Of a DNA stretch of 26,025 nucleotides, positions 11,749 through 18,383 are shown in pieces. The translations under genes and the position numbers were made by a program. The notes under the pieces were generated by a model. That model worked only from the letters and a program-made list of their open reading frames with translations, searched no databases and was not told the DNA's origin. Numbering within the stretch: position 1 is the first letter of the stretch; every line of letters begins with the position of its first letter. Origin of the DNA: a virus. Location of the stretch: positions 1-26,025 of the IMG/VR virus record IMGVR_UViG_3300044695_003869, one strand, 5' to 3'.

Positions 11749-12476
11749 GCCTCTCCTTCCCTAGATTGTGCGACCCGTCTATCATTGCCGTCAATCCGGA
11801 CGGCTTTACAGTAGCCAGCCAATCGAGAGGCAATAGGCTCACCGTAGGTCTTTTCCAACTCTGGGTATCGCATGTTGGTGGTCACCAGCAGCGGGGTGTC
11901 GTTGTTGACCCGCTCGTCAATGGCTTGGAACAGGATGTCCCGGGCGAAGTCGGTTGGGTTGACCTTGTCTATGTCGTCCAGCACCAGTGCCATGCTCGCG
12001 TCGAGCAGCACCGCGTTGACCTCGTCTTTGGCGGTGGTCCGAAACCCGGCCTTAGCCTGAGCCAGCATCCGGGCTACCGAGAACCAGCGAAGCGCCCGAC
12101 GATCCAAGTAGCCGTTGGCGGCGGCGGCTGCCGTCCAAGTCTTCCCAACCCCAACAGGCCCGGTGATGACCAGCCCCAAGATCTCGCCCCGGCTCCACAG
12201 GTCAGCAGCGGCCAGAGCCTCAGTGTTGGCCTCCACTCGCTCCAACCCGTGAAGCCTCACGGACCTCAGTTTCTCCGGCAAGCCCGACGATGACACACGG
12301 CTCACACGCGCCTCTGCCAGACGCTCGGCCTCGGCCTGAGCCTCGACCTGAGCCTCCCTAGCCACGCACCCATCGCACAGGACTCCGAGAGCATTGGCAA
12401 ACCGGCTGCCCTCCGGAGGAGCCTCCACCAGAACCGGAGCGCCACAGTCGGCACATGCCTTCTCGACCCTCACCAC
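11745..12476 (-). CDS. DnaC-like AAA+ helicase loader
   Basis: 243 aa. The N-terminus has a zinc module (C8, C11, C34, C37). A helical linker leads to an AAA+ ATPase core: Walker A GPVGVGKT (106-113), Walker B LVLDDID (164-170), sensor 1 TTN (199-201) and an arginine-finger-like SRL (217-219). This is the DnaC/IstB-type arrangement, and DnaC loaders place the replicative helicase at the origin. The gene directly follows a winged-helix initiator (GTGGTGA overlap), the same initiator-loader order as lambda O-P. The replicative helicase itself is not in the window, so it may come from the host. Confidence 0.87.
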   Translation of the reverse strand: MVRVEKACADCGAPVLVEAPPEGSRFANALGVLCDGCVAREAQVEAQAEAERLAEARVSRVSSSGLPEKLRSVRLHGLERVEANTEALAAADLWSRGEILGLVITGPVGVGKTWTAAAAANGYLDRRALRWFSVARMLAQAKAGFRTTAKDEVNAVLLDASMALVLDDIDKVNPTDFARDILFQAIDERVNNDTPLLVTTNMRYPELEKTYGEPIASRLAGYCKAVRIDGNDRRVAQSREGEA

Positions 12477-13282
12477 GGTGAATGCTCCGGAGCCGTTCTC
12501 CGCTCATCTGCGAAGCGTTTGTCGGTCCTGCCATCCTGACCCATTGCCAGACACCTCGGGAACGCCTGAGGGCCGTAGATCACTCCGATGGTTGTCGGCT
12601 TGCCCTGCCACCACGGGTGAGCGCAGTTGTAGCGGACCACCTCGATGTGCCGGTCGAGCGTTACCTCGGGGTTCTCCCGGATTCTCCCGACGATCCGTTT
12701 CAGGTGTTCGGTCGCCTTGCCCCGGGTGCCGGTCAGGTGGAACTCGGTCCCGGCCAGCATGTTCCACTCGGCCATGATCGTCCGGGCCATGCGCCACTCC
12801 TCAGCGGTCAGCCGGTGACGGTCCACGGTCACGGGCGGCGGTCGGTCCTCATCCGCCTCTTGGTTCGGTCGGTCGCCCTCGCCCGAAGTATTCCCACTCT
12901 TCACAGTAGGACTATCCCCAACAGTAGTGCTACCAAGTGGAGTAGGTAATACCCCTGACGGTTCCCCGGAAGCAGCCTCTTCCGGTGGCAAAGTTTTCCG
13001 GTGGCAAAGTTTTCCGGTAGGCATGAGGAGCGTTATCATGTCGCTGGTTCGGTGCCCCTCCGCGTTGTAGCGAGGCTTCCGTGCTATCAACCCTAGCGCC
13101 TCCAACTTGACCAACCTAGTTCGGACCGTTCTATCGGTTCTCCCGATTTTGCGGGCTAATCCGGCCTGACCCGGCCAGCAGACGCCCTCGTCATCAGCGT
13201 GGTCTGCTATCGCCATTAGCAGCAGTTTCTCGCCCTCAGCGAGTTCCTGCTCCCAAGCCCATGAAAGTGCCTTTACGCTCAC
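12470..13282 (-). CDS. Winged-helix replication initiator (DnaD/lambda O-like)
   Basis: 270 aa. Residues 1-90 are a winged helix of the RepA_N/replisome-organiser type: AEGEKLLLMAIADHAD, DEGVCWPGQAGLARKIGRTDRTVRTRLVKLEALGLI. A low-complexity linker (about 90-150) follows, then a helical C-terminal domain (EEWRMARTIMAEWN to the end). The layout matches phage initiators that bind origin repeats with the N-terminus and recruit the loader with the C-terminus. The linker-coding DNA contains two and a third tandem copies of a 16-bp unit at 12982-13018. GTG start overlapping the HNH stop (GTGA), with GAGGGGAGAGGGG as ribosome site. Next gene is the DnaC-like loader. Confidence 0.8.
   Translation of the reverse strand: MSVKALSWAWEQELAEGEKLLLMAIADHADDEGVCWPGQAGLARKIGRTDRTVRTRLVKLEALGLIARKPRYNAEGHRTSDMITLLMPTGKLCHRKTLPPEEAASGEPSGVLPTPLGSTTVGDSPTVKSGNTSGEGDRPNQEADEDRPPPVTVDRHRLTAEEWRMARTIMAEWNMLAGTEFHLTGTRGKATEHLKRIVGRIRENPEVTLDRHIEVVRYNCAHPWWQGKPTTIGVIYGPQAFPRCLAMGQDGRTDKRFADERRTAPEHSPW
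12982..13018. repeat. Tandem 16-bp repeats, candidate origin iterons
   Basis: The unit CCGGTGGCAAAGTTTT occurs at 12982-12997 and 12998-13013 without mismatch, followed by CCGGT. The period is 16, not a multiple of three, so the copies code for different residues. The flank at about 12888-12955 is noticeably less GC-rich. Position inside the initiator linker matches the lambda origin arrangement. Confidence 0.6.
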
Positions 13283-13692
13283 CCCCTCTCCCCTCTCCCA
13301 TACTCAGCAATCAGTTCGTCTTTGAGTCCCAACTCTTTGGCGAAGTCCCACGCGGCAGCAGGGATCGCGCCCAGCGGTATCGCTTTGTGCGAGACCGTAT
13401 GTTCGTGATGGCATTGGCGGCACAGGACTATGGAGTTTCTTGGATCGGTAAGCAAGTCCCGTCTTCCGGTTTCACGGATTTTTCTTTCGACGGCGAGTCG
13501 CTTGATCCTTCTCTGAGAGATGACATGGTGGACCTCCAACCATGCGTTCGGGTCGCGCTTCTCGGGCGGGCACACCTCGCAGCCCTGCCATGCCTTCCGC
13601 ATCTTGCGGGCTTCCCGGTAGAACCGATCCCATGCCGCCCGGTTGGGGTCTTTCGGTGTCCGGTTGACCTTGCGAACTCCGGGCGTAGTCAC
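13279..13692 (-). CDS. HNH endonuclease
   Basis: 137 aa from the GTG at 13692, which overlaps the upstream stop as GTGA and has GGGGGGTG just before it. Zinc pairs CEVC (38-41) and CRQC (91-94) flank the ββα-metal core: LEVHHVI with His55/His56, TDPRNSIVLC with Asn86, and HHEHTVSH. All expected catalytic residues (His, Asn, His) are present, unlike the HNH-fold protein at 2482. A longer frame to 13824 only reads antisense-like Pro/Arg-rich sequence. It may be a nicking nuclease for replication or packaging, or a homing nuclease; the location directly upstream of the initiator favours a DNA-replication or recombination role. Confidence 0.8.
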   Translation of the reverse strand: MTTPGVRKVNRTPKDPNRAAWDRFYREARKMRKAWQGCEVCPPEKRDPNAWLEVHHVISQRRIKRLAVERKIRETGRRDLLTDPRNSIVLCRQCHHEHTVSHKAIPLGAIPAAAWDFAKELGLKDELIAEYGRGERG

Positions 13693-14255
13693 GATGGCAC
13701 CCCCCGGGTGAAGACAAACTCCTGAGCAGCGGGTCGGCTCGGGATGTCCGGAGGTAGCGGCCCCCGGGAGAGCGCGTCTATCGGGACTCGGGTATAGTCC
13801 TCGACCGGTTGACCGACCTCCCAAGCATCCGGACCCTGAATCCAGCCCAGCACCCTGACCTCGGTGAGTTCGGGCGGGACTACGAAACAGGCAACGATGG
13901 TCCGTCCCATATCGCGCTCCCGGACCGCGAAAGTGGTGGTGCCGAAGTCTCGGACCCGGCGCACCTCGATGTTCTCACCGACATCGGCAAGGTCAGCGAA
14001 CTCGCCATGACGGGACGCCAACCATGCGCCCCCGGCAGTCCAGTATTGGTTGAGCAGCCGGGCCGTCGCGCACTCAGCGGCAGCGGCAGCGTGAGATGCC
14101 GTCCGCTCATCCTCCCGGCGTGAAGCGTCAGAGTAGTGGGGTGCGTTGGCGCGGCTCAGGTTAGCGGCGGTTCTCTGGGCACCGACGGTAGCCACATGCG
14201 CTATCTCCCACGGTCGCAGCACGACCCTGTAATGCGTTGCCTCCCCTGCCTTCAT
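13689..14255 (-). CDS. PD-(D/E)XK-nuclease-like protein
   Basis: 188 aa. The middle shows a restriction-endonuclease-like arrangement: a helix ending ECATARLLNQYW (Glu61), then FADLADVGENIEVRRVR with Asp91 and Glu97-x-Arg99, then a beta strand with conserved GWIQG (137-141). In PD-(D/E)XK enzymes the catalytic set is E, D and ExK; here ExK is ExR. The ADVG-x-x-IEVR block and GWIxG are familiar from phage and mobile-element proteins annotated as hypothetical. Residues 30-60 are helical and may mediate dimerisation. Coupled to both neighbours (TGATG upstream, GTGA downstream). Nuclease activity is inference. Confidence 0.6.
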   Translation of the reverse strand: MKAGEATHYRVVLRPWEIAHVATVGAQRTAANLSRANAPHYSDASRREDERTASHAAAAAECATARLLNQYWTAGGAWLASRHGEFADLADVGENIEVRRVRDFGTTTFAVRERDMGRTIVACFVVPPELTEVRVLGWIQGPDAWEVGQPVEDYTRVPIDALSRGPLPPDIPSRPAAQEFVFTRGVPS

Positions 14256-14899
14256 CAGTCCAACATGTCCGCCACTTCTCTGGCCTGTTGCTCATCACAG
14301 AAGTAGGCCACCACCTCGCCAGTGTCCTGATTCAGCAGGACGGTGGTGACACCGAAGTCCTCCATGCCGGTGAAGGGTCGGGTCGTGTAACTGGTGCCCT
14401 CGATGATGACCGGCTCGGGGACAGGGGCCGGGGGCGGGGGGTGAGCCTCGCGCTCTAATGCCGCCGCTAGACGCAACAGGGCGGCCTCTGACGGCCCGTT
14501 GACCACCTCGGCATCGAATCGGTCATCAGGGATGCCCGCGAGCCTCTGCCACTTGCTTGACTCCTTCTTGGTGATGCCAATCGAGTCCAGCGAGTAATGG
14601 TTCCCGTTGGTCACCATATCCTGAGCCGGTCGTCCGGGCCTCAGGTTCAGGTCTTTGAGCAACTCACCCGCCCGGCGCTCTGCCCGGAGTTTGATCTCGG
14701 CACACCTCTGTTGGAGGATCTCGCCATACTCGGCTCGCTTGGCGTAGATCTCCAACGCCTCAGCCTTGTCACGGATCTCCTTGACCTCGCGGACGGTAGT
14801 TGCCTCGTGGATCGCCAACTGCGCCCTGTCGAGCAGCGCAAGTTCTCGGTCCTGCTCGGCCTCATGCCGCGTCGTCAAGGTCTCGATGGAATGGCTCAC
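14255..14899 (-). CDS. Helical phage DNA-binding-type protein
   Basis: 214 aa. Residues 22-80 are a helical block (EATTVREVKEIRDKAEALEIYAK, then CAEIKLRAERRAGELL) and residues 100-130 follow as SLDSIGITKKESSKWQRLAGIPDDRF. Together they form a module often found in phages and genomic islands next to ParB-like or methyltransferase domains; the second block resembles a helix-turn-helix. A proline-rich linker (about 155-165) leads to a short beta C-terminus. No enzymatic motif. GTG start inside the upstream stop (GTGA), with AAGGAGG as ribosome site. A DNA-binding role is inferred from the HTH-like block. Confidence 0.62.
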   Translation of the reverse strand: MSHSIETLTTRHEAEQDRELALLDRAQLAIHEATTVREVKEIRDKAEALEIYAKRAEYGEILQQRCAEIKLRAERRAGELLKDLNLRPGRPAQDMVTNGNHYSLDSIGITKKESSKWQRLAGIPDDRFDAEVVNGPSEAALLRLAAALEREAHPPPPAPVPEPVIIEGTSYTTRPFTGMEDFGVTTVLLNQDTGEVVAYFCDEQQAREVADMLD

Positions 14900-15111
14900 G
14901 CGGCCTCCTTAGGGGGTGGCGGAACATCTCCGGGCTGGGCTATCTCGATGGCCGTTGCGGTGAGGGCGTCGGCAATCCCACGCGCCTGATCTAGCGGGAT
15001 GACCAATGAGGTGTGGACCCCGTCAATCGAGGCCGCCTCGATGATCTTGACTGGGATCTTCTCGTCGTTAGGGCCGTTCAGGTGCCCGTCTGCCACTTGG
15101 ACGCTCGGCAT
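14896..15111 (-). CDS. Small protein, unknown
   Basis: 71 aa. The start at 15111 is set by AAAGGAG nine bases upstream, the best leftward ribosome site in this block; the frame runs on to 15216 but that part is Arg/Cys-rich and lacks support. The protein has beta-type patterning (KIPVKIIEAASIDGVHTSLVIPL) followed by a helix (ARGIADALTATAIEIA) and a Pro-rich end. No family recognised. Its stop overlaps the GTG of the next gene. Confidence 0.65.
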   Translation of the reverse strand: MPSVQVADGHLNGPNDEKIPVKIIEAASIDGVHTSLVIPLDQARGIADALTATAIEIAQPGDVPPPPKEAA

Positions 15112-15238
15112 CGCTATCGTCTCCTTTGGTTGGTGGAGCGAACAGTGATCCTTCGGGCATCGGCGGGCAGCGGTGACCAGCACGAAACGCGGCTTCCTCT
15201 GGCAGGAGTAGTCCACACTTCGGGCATCGGTCGTCCAT
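15068..15238 (-). CDS. Small zinc-ribbon protein
   Basis: A 56-aa frame from the ATG at 15238 encodes MDDRCPKCGLLLPEEAA, then AGHRCP: a CxxC pair (C5/C8) and an HxC (H22, C24), the pattern of a tiny zinc ribbon. The tail is disordered and extends 44 nt into the next gene, whose ribosome site lies within this frame. The start lacks a spaced Shine-Dalgarno, but TACGAT lies seven bases upstream. The coherent CPKCG motif argues that this is real; it is short enough to be missed by standard length cut-offs. Confidence 0.5.
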   Translation of the reverse strand: MDDRCPKCGLLLPEEAAFRAGHRCPPMPEGSLFAPPTKGDDSDAERPSGRRAPERP

Positions 15239-15245
15239 GCCCCCC

Positions 15246-15251
15246 ATCGTA
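15246..15251 (-). promoter_or_regulatory. -10 element for leaderless start at 15238
   Basis: TACGAT on the minus strand ends seven bases before the zinc-ribbon ATG. No clear -35. Confidence 0.35.
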
Positions 15252-15259
15252 TGCCTGAA

Positions 15260-16507
15260 TCACTGGCCCTCCTGTTGTTGTTTCAGGCTCTCGTCGAGAG
15301 CGTTCATCAGGTCAGCGTCATCGGGTGAGTCGGCGGCGTCAACACGACTGTGTTGATCGAACCGGCTCGTCTTCGACACCTCGTATAGGTCTTCAACTTG
15401 GAGACCGGCACCGTGCTGGGCAAGGGCCGTTTCCAGTTCCTCCTTAGTCGGGCGCTTGGTCCGGGTGGACTCCCGGTAACCAAGAACCCGGTTAGGGTCT
15501 TTGGCGTGTTTGACGGGGATCGGCCCGCGAGATCCGGCCCATGCTTTGAGTGCCTTGTCCCTCTGGTTGACGGCAGCCTTCGCAACGATCTGTTCGGCGG
15601 CCCAACGCTCGGCGGTCTCCTCGTTGGTAATCGCACCCTCTACGCGGGCGGCTGGGAAGATCGGGCACGAGGCGGGCCGGGGGCAGAAGACACAGTGAGC
15701 GCCGGGCGACGGCGTGAACAGTTTGGGTTCCTCGCCATCGTTCAGCGGCCACTTGCCATGCTCCCATGTCCGGTCCCACCTCTCGACCAGCGCGGCCAAC
15801 TCCTCTTCGATGTCGGGCAACTCGGTCCGGAAGACCGTGGCCTCCCGGCTTTCGGAGTAGCGGACATAGTGTTCGCGCAAGGTCACCCGCTCGATGGCCT
15901 GATACCGGCGCATCACGAGGTAGGCGTAGAACCGCTGTTGGAAGTAGCCGCGATTGGACAGGTCTGTCTTCGGCGGCAGCGACCAAGAATCCTTCCAGTC
16001 AATCACCACGGCCCAGTCCGGCTCGGGGATGAACAGGGCGTCGAGTGCGCCGGTGATGATCCGGGGAACCCGGCCACCCTCGGGGTTCTCGTATTCGATC
16101 TCGGCATCTATCCGCTGCTCGATGTCGGCTAGGAACTCGATGTCGAACTCGTTGTCATGCGCCCACTTGACCACGACCCACCTGAGATCCTTGACCTGAT
16201 CGAAGGGCACATTGACGACCTCCTCATCGGGGACATCGTGTTGGCGCAGGCACTCACGGAGAATGGCGAGCGCGACCTCTTGGTCTATCTGGGTCTCACC
16301 CAACTCGGCCATGAGGGCGAGCGCCTTAGCCGCGAATCGGTGGAAGATCTGCCCCCGGCCCTGAGGGTGTCCTGACCAGTGGGAGCGGTATTCCTCGTCG
16401 AATCGCGCCAGCAGGCTACATTGCTGGAAGGTAGATAGACGGCTCTGCCTGAGTTTCGGAAACTGCCTTACCGCCAGTGGGTAGGGCAGGTCACCGCCCC
16501 CGCTCAT
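15260..16507 (-). CDS. Cas4/RecB-like PD-(D/E)XK exonuclease with Fe-S cysteines
   Basis: 415 aa. Nuclease motifs in order: STFQQC (Cys30), RGQIFHRFA (His56), GALDALF (Asp156), VVIDWKDSW (Asp170-x-Lys172) and QQRFYAYLV (the QxxxY motif, 190-196). Cysteines 272, 275 and 281 (HCVFCPRPASCPIF) with Cys30 reproduce the one-plus-three cysteine set that binds a 4Fe-4S cluster in Cas4 and AddB-type nucleases. A 130-residue helical C-terminus follows. It should resect DNA ends in the cytoplasm to give single strands. Coupled by ATGA to the RecT gene upstream, a classic exonuclease-annealase pair for phage recombination. Confidence 0.85.
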   Translation of the reverse strand: MSGGGDLPYPLAVRQFPKLRQSRLSTFQQCSLLARFDEEYRSHWSGHPQGRGQIFHRFAAKALALMAELGETQIDQEVALAILRECLRQHDVPDEEVVNVPFDQVKDLRWVVVKWAHDNEFDIEFLADIEQRIDAEIEYENPEGGRVPRIITGALDALFIPEPDWAVVIDWKDSWSLPPKTDLSNRGYFQQRFYAYLVMRRYQAIERVTLREHYVRYSESREATVFRTELPDIEEELAALVERWDRTWEHGKWPLNDGEEPKLFTPSPGAHCVFCPRPASCPIFPAARVEGAITNEETAERWAAEQIVAKAAVNQRDKALKAWAGSRGPIPVKHAKDPNRVLGYRESTRTKRPTKEELETALAQHGAGLQVEDLYEVSKTSRFDQHSRVDAADSPDDADLMNALDESLKQQQEGQ

Positions 16508-17364
16508 TCGACGACTTCGGCCTCGACCACCGGCTCGTGCTTGGTGATCTCCGCCTCGATCTCTTCCAGCAGTTTGCGCCGCTGGTTGTCATCGGCGTCA
16601 TGTAGCAGGGCGGCCACCTTAGCCGGACGCCAGTTCTCAGGAGCGTAGACCCGGATGCGGTCAACGGCGTCCCTGAGGGCCGACGCCAACTCCGGGTTGT
16701 CTCCGTAGTCGGGCTGTGGCTCCTTGCGCGTCAGATTGTTGGCGGTCGTAGCGGGGGCGGCTGCTCCCCGGTTGTAGTCCACCTCGGCCTCTCCGACAAT
16801 GCCGCTGATCGAGTAAGCCTTCCGGAGCGCGTAGGACTCGGCCACCTTCAAGATCATGGCGCTGGGGTGCTTGCCCCAGATGGGTGACGACCGCTTGTAT
16901 TCCTCCAATGGCGCGTAGAAGTAGGTGCTGCCGTGATCCCGGCGCTCGACCATCGCCCACGCTCCGATGACCTCGCCACGGGCGGTCGGGTCTCCGTAGC
17001 CGTGCTTTACCTGTCGCTCTCCGTTGATGAAGGCGACCTCAAAGGTGTCGCCCTTGCGGACGACATCACAGTCAAGCCGGACAAAGTCGGGCTGCCGGTG
17101 AGCGTGTGCCAACAGGCCATCGCGGGAGACGATAATGCTGACACCACCGCCGCCCATCTTGGCGGCGTAGGCTTGCTTGGCGAAAGGGTCCAGCCCGTAG
17201 CGGGCACAGACCTCCAAGAACATGACCAGTTCGGCGTCGGAGCAGTCCTTCGCAACGGTAGCCTTGATAGCGCGAACCTGAGCCGGATCGAATCCGTAGC
17301 GAGCAGGTTGGAGGATGCTACTGTCCTCGCGGACGGCGACATCCTGTGTTGGCTCTTCACTCAT
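16504..17364 (-). CDS. RecT/Bet-family single-strand annealing protein
   Basis: 286 aa. It matches the Bet/RecT annealase layout: VRAIKATVAKDCSDAELVMFLEVCARYGLDPFAKQAYA, then VSIIVSRDGLLAHAHRQPDF, GAWAMVERRDHGSTYFYAPLEEYK, and SPIWGKHPSAMILKVAESYALRKAY. It coats single strands and pairs them with complements, working with the coupled Cas4-like exonuclease. The C-terminal 90 residues are acidic and variable, as usual for this family. GGGGGAAG lies just before the ATG. Preceded by a structured non-coding leader of about 170 nt, it is the first gene of the long leftward DNA-metabolism run. Confidence 0.9.
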   Translation of the reverse strand: MSEEPTQDVAVREDSSILQPARYGFDPAQVRAIKATVAKDCSDAELVMFLEVCARYGLDPFAKQAYAAKMGGGGVSIIVSRDGLLAHAHRQPDFVRLDCDVVRKGDTFEVAFINGERQVKHGYGDPTARGEVIGAWAMVERRDHGSTYFYAPLEEYKRSSPIWGKHPSAMILKVAESYALRKAYSISGIVGEAEVDYNRGAAAPATTANNLTRKEPQPDYGDNPELASALRDAVDRIRVYAPENWRPAKVAALLHDADDNQRRKLLEEIEAEITKHEPVVEAEVVE

Positions 17365-17425
17365 ACTTCCCCCTTCGGTCGGATTGGTGACCGTAGGCTA
17401 GAAGGCGCGTCGGACGACAACGACA

Positions 17426-17451
17426 GAGGCCGCCCGGCGAAAGGCGGCCTC
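17426..17451 (-). terminator. Perfect 9-bp hairpin before recT
   Basis: GAGGCCGCC (17426-17434) and GGCGGCCTC (17443-17451) are perfectly complementary with an 8-nt loop. On the minus strand the following bases are TGTCGTTGTCG, only mildly T-rich. It either ends lysis-gene transcription or attenuates the recT leader. Confidence 0.5.
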
Positions 17452-17540
17452 AATGTCGCAACCGAGTGTGTGAGTGAGTCTGCGCCGTAGCAACCCGACC
17501 GGGGTTCCCCTGAGAGGAGGCGCAGTTCGGTTAGGGGACA

Positions 17541-17546
17541 AGCATA
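17541..17546 (-). promoter_or_regulatory. Weak promoter candidate for recT operon
   Basis: TATGCT on the minus strand with TG directly before it. The nearest -35-like hexamer, TTCACC, is 20 bp away, so the fit is poor. It would give a leader of roughly 170 nt containing the 17426-17451 hairpin. Confidence 0.3.
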
Positions 17547-17681
17547 CAGGCCCGCCACGCGGGACCGGTGAAACTACCTCAGAGCCACAGACTCAACCAG
17601 ACGGCCAGCCAGACGACAACTCGCCACAGGCTCAGATAAAGCCGTGACGCCTTGCCCTGCCTGTCTCCCCCTGCCCTCGTG

Positions 17682-18173
17682 CTACCAGCGAGCGCGGTAG
17701 TTCCGGGCGTCGGTGTGGGCGCTACCCGACGGATAGTGCCCGATCCCGTGGTTTGCCCAGATCTTCTGAATGGCGGCCTCAAACCGATCCCGACCAAACC
17801 TGTTGATGGTCTCGACCGACCAGTCACAGGCATCCGCACTCATATGCCGTGAGGCGGAAGCGCCACCGACGGCAGCGTTGTGAGCCGGGGAGCGGTAATA
17901 CGAGAGGGCACCAAGCGGCTTGTCACCGAGTTGATGACGGAGCCTCTCACACAGGAACGCCTGACGCTGGGCGTTCTTCCTCAGCGACTCAGGGACCGGG
18001 GTTCCGTCCTTGCTGGCCCACTCCTGCCGGGTGAAGTTCGGGCTGACATAGCCATGCTTCCAGCAGAACCTCTTGAACCGGCGCGACCGGCTGGCCCGCC
18101 TGCCATATGGGTGTTCCCACATATTGCGGAAGCGGTGCCGCTTACCCAGTTTCGACTCTGGGAACCTAGCCAT
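17682..18173 (-). CDS. M15-family peptidase (endolysin component)
   Basis: 163 aa. The C-terminal 90 residues follow Peptidase_M15 (VanY/D-Ala-D-Ala carboxypeptidase fold): LSYYRSPAHNAAVGGASASRHMSADACD gives the zinc ligands His110 and Asp117, and GSAHTDAR supplies His153. The N-terminal 50 residues are strongly basic with a KRFCWKHGYVSPNFTRQEW block that may bind cell wall or DNA. It would cut peptide stems in peptidoglycan. No signal peptide, so it needs the holin. The ATG overlaps the holin stop by 8 nt. With the amidase two genes upstream, it gives this phage two peptidoglycan-peptide hydrolases in one operon. Confidence 0.83.
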   Translation of the reverse strand: MARFPESKLGKRHRFRNMWEHPYGRRASRSRRFKRFCWKHGYVSPNFTRQEWASKDGTPVPESLRKNAQRQAFLCERLRHQLGDKPLGALSYYRSPAHNAAVGGASASRHMSADACDWSVETINRFGRDRFEAAIQKIWANHGIGHYPSGSAHTDARNYRARW

Positions 18174-18381
18174 CGGACTTCATGTATCCGGCTGCGAAAG
18201 CGATGACGGTAGCCAGCGCAGCGGCAACATCCGAGGGGAGGTCAACGCCCACCTGAGCCAGTCCGAAGACCAGCAGCACCGACAGGGCACCGCCCAGTCC
18301 GGCGGCCTTGACCTTAGGCGCGACGCTCAGTTTGCCGAGTTGCTCTTCGGTGGGTCCGGGATCTCCTGCGAGGTGTTCCAT
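18166..18381 (-). CDS. Holin
   Basis: 71 aa. A charged N-terminal 25 residues is followed by two hydrophobic helices (GLGGALSVLLVFGLAQVGV and AAALATVIAFAAGYM) with a short turn (DLPSD), ending in KSDG. This is the usual form of small actinobacteriophage holins. It lies between an amidase and an M15 peptidase, both lacking export signals, so it is the natural pore former. AAAGGAC eight bases upstream of the ATG is a good ribosome site, just after the amidase stop. Confidence 0.75.
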   Translation of the reverse strand: MEHLAGDPGPTEEQLGKLSVAPKVKAAGLGGALSVLLVFGLAQVGVDLPSDVAAALATVIAFAAGYMKSDG

Positions 18382-18383
18382 GT

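Larger units (their letters stand above)
17365..17681. other. Intergenic leader upstream of recT
   Basis: 317 bp with no supported gene. A frame on the minus strand ending at 17579 encodes a Trp/Leu-rich tail (LYLSLWRVVVWLAVWLSLWL) but has no start codon after the M15 peptidase stop, so I do not call it. The region holds a weak leftward promoter candidate near 17541 and a strong hairpin at 17426-17451. Confidence 0.5.

Noticed and set aside
13693-13824. Longer N-terminus for the HNH endonuclease
   Set aside because: The extra 44 residues overlap the upstream gene out of frame and are Pro/Gly/Arg-rich, while the GTG at 13692 has a ribosome site and GTGA coupling.
17579-17681. Trp/Leu-rich membrane-like tail (LYLSLWRVVVWLAVWLSLWL) after the M15 gene
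   Set aside because: There is no ATG, GTG or TTG in that frame after the M15 stop; it would need a CTG start or a frameshift from the peptidase, for which I see no slippery sequence.
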